From: Syncephalis plumigaleata | Lineage: Eukaryota; Zoopagomycota; Zoopagomycetes; Zoopagales; Piptocephalidaceae | Direction: 5' to 3' | Length of the DNA: 64,000 nt | Assembly (NCBI GenBank): GCA_025201365.1 | Contig: JAIXMF010000013.1 | Coordinates: forward strand, 558,001-622,000 | In this document: positions 51,016 through 60,972 of the stretch, in pieces | Layout of the letters: each line of letters starts with the position of its first letter | Numbering within the stretch: the first letter of the stretch is position 1 | Notes under the pieces: generated by a model | What the model saw: only the letters and a program-made list of their open reading frames with translations | What the model was told of the DNA's origin: nothing | The model's database searches: none | Position numbers and translations under genes: made by a program

Positions 51016-51476
51016 TCAGTCATTCAGTCATTCAGTCAGTTAGTCAATCAGTCAATACTACTGTAGACCCTTTTAGATACTAAATAAATTTGTCTGTTCT
51101 CTTCCTTATCAAACGAAATCAAGTAAGGGGTGAATGCTCCGCCTTTTATCCCATGTGCATTTGAATTTCTGTAACAGGTATATCCGCCTCTCTTACCATT
51201 ATTACTCCTATTATTACTATTATTACTTGTGCCACTAATTGTATTACTATCATGCTGTCATATTGAAACAACGAATGGCGCGGTAACCGATCCGTTCGCA
51301 TTAATTATCACGGGTATTGAAATGCTCCCAATTTGTAATGAGCTTACTTGTATTCCATAGATGTACCTCAATGTCACGACATCACTTCCAAATAGAGATG
51401 ATGAACACTCCATTTTCCTCGCTTCCTTTTTATTTTATTCCCATTGCCACAGGTATAATAAGCGTACATTGCAGGC

Positions 51477-51484
51477 TATTTAAC
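51477..51484 (+). promoter_or_regulatory. TATA-like box
   Basis: TATTTAAC lies 131 bases before the ATG of the next gene, followed by CTTCATTCCTCTTTATTC. Confidence 0.45.
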
Positions 51485-51607
51485 GACCTTCATTCCTCTT
51501 TATTCTACGCTCGATATTGATCTTCAATCGACACTACTCTTTATTTCAAAAAACACCTACACCTTCGTCATTTCTACTATTATCATCGATTTTCAATCAT
51601 CAATACC

Positions 51608-52093
51608 ATGATGCTGGTCTCTAACAAACTTATCGTTGCCATTGCTGCCTTGATGCTGGCAGTTGCCTATCAACCACAAGTGTCGGCTCAATTCTTCACT
51701 GAACTCGAACCATCTGCATCCTCTCCAGCTGCATCCTCTCCATCATCGGCACCGTCCTCTCCATCTAACCCTGCGCCGGGTAGACCCACTCCATCGACAC
51801 GGCCTAATAGCTCGCCTGCCGCTGGTAGTCCAGGTGCTGCCACCACACCAGGAGCAACCGGTAATACCGGTGGTTCGGGCTCTTCAGGTGCCAACTCGGC
51901 TCTTAACCCATCCAACACATCACCTTCTGGCTCGTCACCATCACCTAAATCCAGCAGCACCAGCACGGCTGATTCAGATGATACAATCAATGCCGCTGGA
52001 CACGATCACGGTAGCACTGCTGCCTCTGTGGCCATGTCATTGATGGCTGCTGGTGGTATGGCACTCTTGGCGATCGTCTTTTGTAAGCAATGA
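51608..52093 (+). CDS. GPI-type Ser/Pro-rich cell-surface protein
   Basis: The product is 161 residues in one frame. The signal peptide MMLVSNKLIVAIAALMLAVA, then YQPQVSA, is cut before QFFTELEPS. The body is Ser/Pro/Gly-rich (SPSSAPSSPSNPAPGRPTPS, then GSSPSPKSSSTSTADSDD) with a short GHDHGST segment, and a hydrophobic end (SVAMSLMAAGGMALLAIVFC, then KQ). The Lys at the very end could instead mark a single membrane anchor. The ATG follows a CATCAATACC context. It is probably related to the gene just upstream by tandem duplication and divergence. Confidence 0.75.
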   Translation: MMLVSNKLIVAIAALMLAVAYQPQVSAQFFTELEPSASSPAASSPSSAPSSPSNPAPGRPTPSTRPNSSPAAGSPGAATTPGATGNTGGSGSSGANSALNPSNTSPSGSSPSPKSSSTSTADSDDTINAAGHDHGSTAASVAMSLMAAGGMALLAIVFCKQ

Positions 52094-52406
52094 ATGAATG
52101 AACAAACGAGTTTTATTCATTCGTTCATTCGATGACGATTATTATTATCAACTTGTTTTTGATACAACATTAGATCGCTGTATTCCACTCGATCATCTAT
52201 GCAATAAACTATATTGAAATCTACTAACTAGCTATATCTAATTAATGTAAATATTCTTGTTAATTACAGACTTTTCCAACCAATTTGCGCAGTTATACTT
52301 TTGTCTTTATAAAAAATTGACATGTTTGTTACTAGTGTCTAATGACATTAATGATTTACTAATCCATTTCCAAGTATTTATTTCCCTTTACTTCTTTACC
52401 AATGCT

Positions 52407-52690
52407 GTCTTCTTCGTGCCAACTACATTCTACTTGTCATTAAACAATACACATATTCTTAGACTTGACTACCTTCCACTTGTCGTTGACTTCTTTCACA
52501 TACTGTCTTCTTCGTGCCAACCTCGTTTCCCTTACCATTGAACAGTAAGTGTCTTCTTTGTGTCAACTACATTCCACTTGTTAGTAAACATACACGTCTA
52601 CTTCCTCTTAACTATATGCTAGCTAGTTCTTTTACTTTCTCAGTAATACGCGTCTTCTTCGTGTCATTCGTATTCCACTTACTCCTCTTT
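52407..52690 (+). repeat. Degenerate repeat of about 48 bases (GTCTTCTTCGTGYCAACTAC unit)
   Basis: Recognisable units begin at 52407, 52504, 52551 and 52652, each GTCTTCTTYGTGYC followed by AACTACATTCCACTTGT-like sequence and often TTAAACA. Spacings of 97, 47 and 101 fit a unit of about 48-50 bases with two badly decayed units between. Confidence 0.7.
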
Positions 52691-53420
52691 CACTTTAACA
52701 TACACATTCCCAATAGCAGCTATTCTGCCATACTATCTCTATGACGTTTATTTATCTCTTTGTTTTCCTCTTGCTCTATCCTATCTACATGCTCGCTTGT
52801 CGTTATTATTACTATACCAATAAGCATTGTTTATTGCTCGTTCTAGCTCTTTGTCTTCTATCACTGTCCTGCTTATTTATCAATGTTTCAGCGTTCACTG
52901 CTCTCGTTGTAATATGTACCTTTTACTTTTACCGCTCTTTTCCGTCATCTGTTTGTATGCCACCTTACGTCATGCTTTTATTTGTATTTTTATTTGTTTA
53001 CTGCCATCTACATACTCTATCTACCTACAAGCATACACTGCTTCTTCAAATAAACTGGCATACGTGTTCATGCACCCTTCCTCGCTCATTCCTTGCTCTT
53101 TCGTGACAAGTCAGTCATTCTACTAGTTACTGCTTGTTTATTACATTGTTTATCGTGTATTCTATTTGTTCACTCGTTGCTCTCTATGCAATTAACCGTA
53201 AGCATTATCATCATAACTTATCTACCATACTAGTTTATTACTACTTGTAAGTACATGACATGGCACTATCCAACTATACTAGTACACTTGTATCGTCTAC
53301 CTTATAGAATTGATGCTGATAGTTATCGCTATCAATATAGGATCCATTACTAAATACTGATTGTTATTATTATTATGCTGTGTTAATTGCATTTCTACAG
53401 TGATAATGAATGTCAGCTGA

Positions 53421-53490
53421 TATGCAAATCTATTTATTAATAAACTGCAAATGTTAAAGGATAAATGCGCTAATTGGATGAAAAACCCTG
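53421..53490 (-). repeat. Dispersed repeat, copy 2
   Basis: Read on the minus strand: GGGTTTTTCATCCAATTAGC, then CTTTAACATTTGCAG and TTTATTAATAAATAGATTTG. It matches the 57.6 kb copy over about 70 bases with drift, including the inner flank (TTGCATA, then CACTGT). No coiled-coil gene is left beside it. Confidence 0.7.
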
Positions 53491-53599
53491 CATTACACCG
53501 TGGAAACAGACTATTACGAATCGTTGTTTGTTTATGAATCGTTTAAGCATTGTAATGTTCTATTTGGTAACTATATATCTTTATTTGTTGTGGTCGTTA

Positions 53600-53607
53600 T
53601 ATAAATA
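53600..53607 (+). promoter_or_regulatory. TATA box
   Basis: TATAAATA lies 135 bases before the ATG of the small GPI-type gene, the same spacing as at the other GPI-type genes. Confidence 0.5.
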
Positions 53608-53734
53608 ACTCATTAGCATCCAAGTTCGTCAATAAAGCGAAATAGATCATCGACGCATTTATGCACTGCGTATACCTCCTTTACCTCAAGTCATATATGA
53701 TGTGCAACACAATGGATATGTTAAACTTAAAACT

Positions 53735-53938
53735 ATGCATGTCATTTCATTGATCTACATTATTCTTTGCCTATTTGTTACAGTCATTCATTGTCATCTT
53801 AGCAATACGAATGATATGGGAACAATGCATGCTAGCAATCATAGTAGATCGGAAGCCATTTCCATAACGTCAACTTTACCATTGAATCTTGTACTTGCCA
53901 TAATGATAGCTTCTGCCTGCTTCATTAGGTATTACTAA
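53735..53938 (+). CDS. Very small GPI-type secreted protein (67 residues)
   Basis: The start MHVISLIYIILCLFVTVIHC is a good signal peptide. The mature part is only about 25-30 residues (HLSNTNDMGTMHASNHSRSE, with an NHS glycosylation site). The end TLPLNLVLAIMIASACFIRY, then Y, is hydrophobic like a GPI signal. An in-frame ATG at 53702 would add 11 residues before the signal. The TATA box at the usual spacing supports it being a gene. The plan resembles CD52-like short GPI peptides, but no homology is claimed. Confidence 0.45.
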   Translation: MHVISLIYIILCLFVTVIHCHLSNTNDMGTMHASNHSRSEAISITSTLPLNLVLAIMIASACFIRYY

Positions 53939-54043
53939 AAAGCAACAGCAACCATTTCACCGAATACATATTATACGAGCAGTCATCACTTTCACTTTCA
54001 CGCATGTTTATTATGATGCCTATTTCCTCACTCTACAGGCAGT

Positions 54044-56031
54044 TTAAATGTACTTTTTGCGTTCATTCTTCGTTCGTTGCTGGTAAACATTCCAGGCCAC
54101 GTACAAGACAAATTGTCCACCTAAAATAAACATCAAGTATTGCATCAGCGAGGATGATTTCTCCGTCGTAACATAATGAATACTAGAGCGTGTTTCCTCG
54201 TGTTGTTTCGAGGAACGTTCCTATAGCAAATGAATGTCAGTAATAGTTCGCATATGAATGTACACACGTATACTCTTGTAATACTTGCATCAATTTGTGA
54301 TATTTTGCTCGAGAGTTGACTAATGGCATTCTGCAATTGTTCCATCTTATACGTGATGCCATATGAACCGGCAAATCGACCAATATCCGTAGTTAGTTGA
54401 TGCACGCTATCCTGTAATGCACGAATATCCTCGGCCAATGAACCCAAATGACTAGTATCCATTTGATTATATTATTAGATTGTATTGATATCAACAATAA
54501 TATTGATTTACTTACGCTCCTGTTCCACTATGCACCGATGCAGAGCCTGCGTTGACGGTGGAATGTTCCGATTTCTGTATTAACATGTCCAGCTTGTTCA
54601 AAATACGGAACTGCGTATCGTGCAACATCTTGATGTCTTGTGTCTAGTTGTGCAGTATTGCGTTAGCATTTATACTTGTCGAATACCGCTAATTAACCTA
54701 CGTCAAAACCAAGTTTAACATCATTGCTATGTTTCGCTTTTTCAACCTTCTCATGAATGTCTTCCATATGCTATTTATAATGTATTCATATCAATTAGTG
54801 GCTTACTATCGTCAATGAACGTTGTACCTACCTTTAATTGCTCCTTGGTAGCTTTTGGAATAGACTGGGTAATAATAACAATAGTCATAAAAGATATGAG
54901 TTACTACTAGTAATTGCAACATGATCATCTTCAATTTACCTCACTATGTGCGGCATCTTGTCGAATTTCATACGTGTCAAATGAAATGATATCGTGATCA
55001 TCGGCTAGAACGTAGTATTGTAAGCGCGATAATTCTATGAATTATACTGCATAATAATAGCTACCTTCTTCATGGCTAGAGGCAGCCGACATGCCGAAAT
55101 AGTATCCAGTTGGCAGATCAATGTTTTCTGATTCAAAACATGGCTGGTAATTATCACCATTATTGATATTATCAACGAATACCTATATGTATACATACAT
55201 ATAAATGTTTGCTTAGTATGATATATATGTAGAACTAACGCATGGTATTACTTACAGTTACAGTCCTGTTTGCGTACATTACACGTACACCAAGTGGCTC
55301 TTTAAGATTACGATATTCACGGAAACAACCGCTCAGAATATGCGACATAGGATGTTCCGCTTTGGTATATTCGAAATTGTTATGATTCATCATACCAAGT
55401 ACGAATGTATTGGTGCGCTAATGGCAAGAAAAGAAAACAGAAATCCGAAAAGTATTTGTTACAATGCTATACGAATAATCTAGCTAATGTCGTATCAATA
55501 GAACTTACCGCATCTCGCTTATCATACGTGTCTAGCGCCACCATCAATCCCTCCCAGCTATCCTTACTACCGTAGACTGGACCAAGTTCACCACGGTGCT
55601 TCGTATACCAGAATGCAATACCATCTCCACCGTGAAGATGACGACCAAACACGTTCACGCTAAACTCCACAATCCATTCTTTATGCGGATTGGGCTTATC
55701 GGCCCAAATAGCCCCCTTCATACCAGTGAGACTGGGCGATAATCGGATGAAATCCAATGATGGCAATGTATCTATGATAGTTAATAAAATGTTTTCATAT
55801 AAATATGTGTATACGCGCGATTAATCTATCTTGCATGTTCCACTGGATAGACGTGCACAACCTACTTCCAAAGTATTCAAAGTGTGGAATTCCTTCCTTA
55901 TGGAAGTATGGCTTCTTAAAGGTTTGCTTCCAGTCGTGTCTGACTGCAATACCTTCGGGTGGAGTGGCATAGACCGCACCCACCAAGCATAGTGCTAGCC
56001 AACAAAGTGGATTACGAATAAACTGTTGCAT
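54044..56031 (-). CDS. LMAN1: ERGIC-53/Emp47-type L-type lectin cargo receptor
   Basis: This type I membrane lectin carries glycoproteins from ER to Golgi. The signal peptide MQQFIRNPLCWLALCLVGAV ends at YA, then TPPEGI. The lectin domain shows HKEGIPHFEYFG, LPSLDFIRLSPSLTGMKGAI, GGDGIAFWYTKHRG with ELGPVYGSKDSWEGL, VALDTYDKRDA, and after several exons ADDHDIISFDTYEI, all in ERGIC-53 order with the sugar/calcium loop residues (GGDG, the D in ALDTYD). A stalk coiled coil (TKEQLK, then HMEDIHEKVEKAKHSNDVK) precedes the membrane span MFILGGQFVLYVAWNVY and a short tail NERKKYI. The last four residues KKYI fit the KKxx retrieval signal for COPI. There are about eight to ten exons with no frame break noticed. 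Confidence 0.92.
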
Positions 56032-56333
56032 AGCACAAAGGAGAAAAGCGTATTATGCGTGCTGCTATTGTTGTTGCTGTATAGTGGAGAAATGGAAGGT
56101 GAAGGTAGATGCCGAACAAGAAAGCAAGCGGAATAAAGAAGGAAAGAGAGAAGCGGGAGCACGTCGTATGAACCGGAGTAACCGAGTGAAGGCGCACACG
56201 TACGCCATACATTGTCCTACCAATGAAACGCAGCCAATACAAGATTTCCGCGTATTTTGGTTCAGCAAATTTGATTTGATGATAGGACCAAGCATCCATT
56301 GGTTAATCATTATCATTTGTTGTTATTACAGAG

Positions 56334-56385
56334 TCCTTCCAGCCAGTTAACATTGTTAGCCTTTAGATTTAGCATTTTATAAACT
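56334..56385 (+). repeat. Dispersed repeat, copy 3 (plus orientation)
   Basis: CCAGCCAGTTAACATTGTTA, then GCCTTTAGATTTAGC. It shares the exact 15 bases CATTGTTAGCCTTTA with the 57.6 kb copy, which lies in the opposite orientation, so the two face each other across about 1.3 kb. Confidence 0.65.
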
Positions 56386-56597
56386 ATAATCGAATAGATT
56401 CTTTATTAGTAAATGTGTAGAATTTTGTAATGGAATGCTCATAAATTTATTAATGCCTTTCCCTTACCTTTTGTCAATGTTTCCATTAATAAGGTTGTTA
56501 ACTTTTATTCCTCCTCCTTTCCCACTATCTCATCTCTCCTTCGTTCGTTCGTTTATTCACTCGTTCAATAATCGCGTAACTATTACCGTGACACTCA

Positions 56598-57212
56598 TAT
56601 AAGGTGGATATGCTTTCTCTCGTCTATTGCTTTTTATTCTTTTATTCGTCCTCTGACCACACATACACCACCACAACTCGTGCTTTTCCTCTTACTCCAC
56701 CTTCGTTTACAGTCATATACAGACTACGCTTAGCTGCAAGCGTATACTACTTGTCTTTGTGTTGTTCTCGGTTGGTCGTCTTATCCCGTCTAGTCTGCTG
56801 CTTTGCCAATGACTACTTGTCGATTATATTGATTGTATGTCGCGTACTCGTATTTGTATCGTTACTCGTCGGCAGCCTCACTCCAATCTGTATATTCTGT
56901 CATAAGCACACTTTGCTCTTCACGCTGTGTAGTAATTGGTTCTTTATTCGTTGTCGATCAACGTGGCATATATCCCACTGGGTCTTTCATACTGGTCTAT
57001 CCTCTATCCAGTTCTCTCTTTCTCGCTCCCTTGTCTACTTGCTTGCGACACTCCCTTGCCCTCACTCGTGTATTTCTATTATTTCATGTCGTGTCCTTTA
57101 TTCACTGCGTTTGCTCGCCACGTTGTACCACTTTATTCGCGTTGACTTGCTGATCATTGCTTGTAGTATGTGGGGACACGTACGCATACGTAACACTCGC
57201 GCTATTCATTAG
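56598..57212 (+). other. TATA box followed by long open, pyrimidine-rich stretch
   Basis: TATAAGG at 56598 is followed by 600 bases of CT-rich DNA that stays open in one frame for 202 codons from 56604 (MDMLSLVYCFLFFYSSSDHT, then a Leu-, Tyr-, Cys- and Arg-rich string). The amino-acid make-up is what CT-rich DNA gives by chance, and no signal, domain or repeat is seen. It could be a transcribed leader or a noncoding RNA. I do not call it a protein gene. Confidence 0.3.
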
Positions 57213-57608
57213 ACGTCACGCTTGCTTACCAGCATACAACGTTTCCACTCGCTGCTTTACGTTAATTACTCATGTTTTATAAATATATGCAAGTACGCGG
57301 TACTCGTGTTAATTACTAGCCAGTGCTTTTGTTCCTCTAATTGCGACATGTATACGTAACGAACACTACGCCTTCTACTCGTGCGTTGTGAAAGTACGCG
57401 TACATACATAATATCCGCGCTAACTACTACCCATCGTGTCGCTTAGCACTTTGTATTTGTAGTGGGACTGTCTGACATTGTATTGCATATTGTCAATATG
57501 CCGAGTAACTCCTATATGATGGCTATATCTTTATTTGCATAGTATATATCAATAGCTAACATGGCACTAATAGCGGGTAATAACGGTATAGACAGTGATG
57601 CTAATTAC

Positions 57609-57676
57609 TATGCAAAGTTATTTATTAATAAATATAAAAGTTAAAGGCTAACAATGCTAAGTAGTTGGAAAACCCT
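57609..57676 (-). repeat. Dispersed repeat, copy 4 (3' of coiled-coil gene)
   Basis: Read on the minus strand, just after the coiled-coil stop codon: GGGTTTTCCAACTACTTAGC, then ATTGTTAGCCTTTAAC and TTATATTTATTAATAAATAA. AATAAA inside it could be the polyadenylation signal of the coiled-coil gene. Confidence 0.7.
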
Positions 57677-57686
57677 TGTAGTTACC

Positions 57687-58650
57687 TCAGTGCTTAGAAT
57701 AGAGTATCTTATCGATTAGCTTTTGTTCGTTCGCTATTCTACCAGTTAATCTCTCGCGTAGGTGACTGTTAACTTTTGTGATTTCCGCGAATAGGAAGCA
57801 TTGTAGTTTCTCTAGTCCGGGACATGCTTTCGCGTTGTTTCTCTTCAAGCATTCAAAGATGGCAAGTATATCCTCGTCGTATTCCTTCGATGCATACGTC
57901 AACACGCTAATAATCTCGTCGCATTCCTTCTTCTCCGTCGTGAGTATTTCGATACGTTCAATCAACTCTTCAATGAGCTTTCTATGATCCATTCCGTGTG
58001 TATCCGCTCTTTCTTGGCCCGTCGAATGTTCATGCATTCTCATATTCAACTGTATCTCCCGCCTATTTAGCTCTTCCTCTTTCTCCTTCAACTCCTTCTC
58101 TTTACGTTCATTCTCCTTTATTTGCTTCTCCATTTCTTGTTGTTTCTTTGCAATCTCTTCCTCAGCTTTGATGTGTTCTTTTTGTGCTTCTTCGATTGCT
58201 TTTCTCTCCTGGCACAGCCTCTCCTCCATGCTGCTTAAACTCTCTGATTTCATAGTGCACTCTAAGACCTGCTGGTAAACATCATCTTGCATCCTTTCAA
58301 ACTCTGCCCTTGCCATTTGCAACGGTTGTTCCGAATCATTTTGGCTGCTTTCTTCCTCCAATTCCTTTATACGATTCAACAGTATTTCTTGTTTGTCTTC
58401 AAGCGTACTGATATAATTTCTTTGCTGACTCGCAGTGCGCTGCATCTCGCGATATAATGCAGACACATTGTCATAATTATTTTCCACCAAAGCAAGCTCT
58501 TCGAATAAATGATGCGCTCGATTGAATATCTCCTTGTATAATGATTCTATCATCAATGGTTAATCAGTAGCCTGTGCCATTTTCATCTAGCTTACCATCA
58601 TCTTGGGTAGTATTTGGACGACTGCCCATCATCAATATATCCTCCACCAT
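57687..58650 (-). CDS. Coiled-coil repeat protein, family member 3
   Basis: Two exons (58596-58650 and 57687-58546) join in frame across a 49-base intron with a TACTGATTAAC-like branch site and give 304 residues. The start is MVEDILMMGSRPNTTQDDE, then SLYKEIFNRAHHLFEEL. Residues about 50-210 are coiled coil (SLSSMEERLCQERKAIEEAQ, KKQQEMEKQIKENERKEKEL, NRREIQLNMR). The last 100 residues align with the two genes at the left end of the window: EKKECDEIISVLTYASKEYD versus KQEEYDALIDVLSRALSDYG, and the end EQKLIDKILYSK versus EKxLKDTxVxYK. It is therefore a diverged third member on the opposite strand, with less regular 14-residue repeats. The function is unknown. Confidence 0.78.
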
Positions 58651-59133
58651 TTTCTTTTCCCTCATTACTATTTAATAGTTGCAAAATAATAAGGCGATAG
58701 TTCCAAAAGTGGATAAGCAGTCAGATTTCGATGTTCCTTGAATGATAGTTTGATTAAAGTAGAGAAGAATGAATACGTGCAATTGTAACTACTTATACCC
58801 TTTACAAGTGGAGAAGGTAAAGGCGGGATACGGTTCTTCTAACGTAAACATGACAATAACAACAACAATGCCCTTAAACTGGCACAATTATTCTAACAAT
58901 AATATCTTGGCATGATGAATCCCTTATTTTCCTATTTATGACGCTTGCTTCATCCTGAATACACGATGATAATGTCAACAAATCCTTGTTCTAGTGCCTT
59001 TACCGTGCACGCTTGATTTATGTTGTAATCATAGCACATTTACAAGATTAAATTATAGCATAATAAAGGGTAATATACATTGATGATTTATTTAACAATA
59101 ACAGAAATAGGAATGGAAATGACAATATACAAG
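58651..59133. other. Intergenic region
   Basis: About 480 bases of AT-rich DNA between the coiled-coil gene start and the F-box gene end. Nothing recognisable is seen apart from an AATAA-rich part at 59040-59100 likely serving the F-box gene's 3' end. Confidence 0.4.
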
Positions 59134-60972
59134 TTAGAATGACCAGCTTAATTTGCTAATTGCTCCTTTGATGCCACCGATAGGTTTGGGCAATTCAATT
59201 GCACGGTAATCCATAACACGTAGTGTGTTCCCCTTGACGTAGACGCATCGACCGGAACCCGCCAATGTAGACGATACCCATGACGAGCCATCGTCAATGG
59301 TTTGCCATTGCATGGTTTTCATGTTAAACAAATAGCGAAATCGTCGAGTAGACAAAAGGATCACCGAGGGAAATAAAGCGGTAATGGAATAATGAGGTGG
59401 TAATTTCAAGTTAAGCTGATAGAAATGATTCAGGTCAACATTAGTAGTGACCAATATGCCAGTAGTTTCCTGCACCAATAAGATAAATGATTTCTCGCGA
59501 GTATTGGTTTTGACGACTAGAGGTACTGCTGCTCCACTAGATGGATAGATTGCTCGATAGCCCGGTAGAATCTGGCTAAGATCATGTGACGATAAATGAT
59601 GTACTACGACGTAGGTGGTATAGCGAGATGACGCCGGTGTATGTTGATGTTCCAAATCACTAGCATCGCATAGTCCACTAAGTAAAATGGAATCATCATC
59701 AACTACGATACCTTGTCGATGGTCTTTACACTCTCGTTCACTCCAAATGTACCATGCTGCACCTTGTGTATCGCCTCTTCCTCTTGTAGTTCGTAGATGG
59801 CCCACTTGACCAAGTGATTCGATAAATAACAACTGTATATACGAGTAGCGGATGTAGCAGTAGAATTCGGTAGAAATACGACACGATGCTGTGCAGAGAA
59901 CGTGGCAACTGGTCGCCAATAATCATGATGCTCCTCATTTGTGATCGAGACAGATGCATCATCATCGTTAGCATTACCATTACTCGCTAGTAATTTATTA
60001 GATGCTTGACTTGCTTTCTCATCATTTATCGTAGTTGTTTCCGTCCTGCTTCTTCTTCTTCTTCTTCTTCTTCTTCTTCTTCTTCATTATAATTAGCAGC
60101 GGTAGTTGTGGACAATCTATTCGGAGTGAAGTCCATATTCAATATAAATGTACGTTCCGTAGTTGTACGGGGATGTCGAGTAGAATCCTCATCATTATTA
60201 TTATTATTGCTGCTGTTGTTATTGTCGTCACTACCACCTAGTGTACTTAGAAGCCAACGACCTGATACGCAAGTTCGACGAGTATCAGCGAAGCCCAGTG
60301 GTACCCAGCGTAGTGGACACCAGTCGCTTATACGCCATACGAGTAAGCATGGTGGGATACTAGGAAAGAAACGGTCACGAGGTGTACGCACCACGAGATA
60401 ATCGTGTGATAGTACACCCCAGCATGGTGCTAGTAAATGTCGTGCCACCAAACGAGGCTGCCTAGGCGGTGTGGGCAGGGCGAGTTCAATGGCGACAGGC
60501 GACAAACTGGTGATAATCCGTTCTAATCGATTCTCTCCTCTTGATAGGCACTACCGATAGGAATGAGAAATAGACGTAGAGGTCGACCTGATGCCACTAC
60601 CGCCCATTGTTCATTGGCCGTAACTAACTCGTAAGCAGTTAGCCATAGTAAAGGTATGCTAGGATGTAGCGTATATTCGGTACGTCTCGTATGATGCCAT
60701 GCCCAGTAGCGACGTTTTAGTTGTATATACCGTGCATACCAATTAGACTGAACACCATCCTCTGACGAGTTGAACGTTAAACCGCAACATGCTTGCTGCC
60801 AATAATGTTCGTAAGCTTTAACAATCGAACGATATCGTCTATTGACATTGGCCAGTTGCACACCAGTATCAGGGGCAAGATAGTTGAGCAGAAGAGCAAT
60901 AAGCTCAACCGGCAATAGTTGAATATTAACACAAATCAAAACACTGTCACTCTTTGCAACTGTTGTAGGCAT
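59134..60972 (-). CDS. F-box protein, probable SCF substrate receptor
   Basis: MPTTVAKSDSVLICVNIQ leads into an F-box: LLPVELIALLLNYLAPDTGV, then NVNRRYRSIVKAYEHYW, the segment that binds SKP1 in SCF ubiquitin ligases. The C-terminal part has repeated beta-like stretches (WAVVASGRPLRLFLIPIG, RHLLAPCWGVLSHDYLVVRT, SFILLVQETTGILVTTN, FRYLFNMKTMQWQTIDDGSS), which may be a beta-propeller of Kelch or WD type, but repeats are not clear. A poly-Glu run (12 GAA codons, microsatellite at 60053-60084) separates two parts. Frame changes are needed near 60535, near 60045 and near 59720-59760. An in-frame ATG upstream (61020) is possible but would add a non-F-box-like hydrophobic start. Confidence 0.72.
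60053..60084. repeat. TTC trinucleotide microsatellite coding poly-Glu
   Basis: About ten TTC units on the plus strand read as GAA (Glu) in the F-box gene on the minus strand. It lies at the point where the open frame also changes. Confidence 0.85.

Larger units (their letters stand above)
52094..53599. other. Pyrimidine-rich noncoding stretch
   Basis: After a 3' inverted-repeat-like ATTCATTCGTTCATTC/GAATGAATGAAC near the previous stop, this region is strongly CT-rich on the plus strand from about 52380 to 53180. The first 300 bases are a degenerate tandem repeat (listed separately). Open frames such as 52741-53106 encode only Leu-, Tyr-, Phe- and Cys-rich strings, as expected from composition, and I do not call them genes. 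Confidence 0.5.

Noticed and set aside
50565-51023. Minus-strand acidic open frame over the Ser/Gly-rich GPI gene
   Set aside because: It mirrors the sense repeats. The plus strand has a signal peptide, GPI tail and TATA box; the minus strand has none.
51663-52043. Alternative frames on both strands within the second GPI-type gene
   Set aside because: They have no signal peptide or motif; composition explains their being open.
52741-53126. 121-codon Leu/Tyr/Phe-rich frame that looks like a membrane protein
   Set aside because: The same region is open in two frames with similar hydrophobic make-up, which is what CT-rich DNA gives. No conserved feature.
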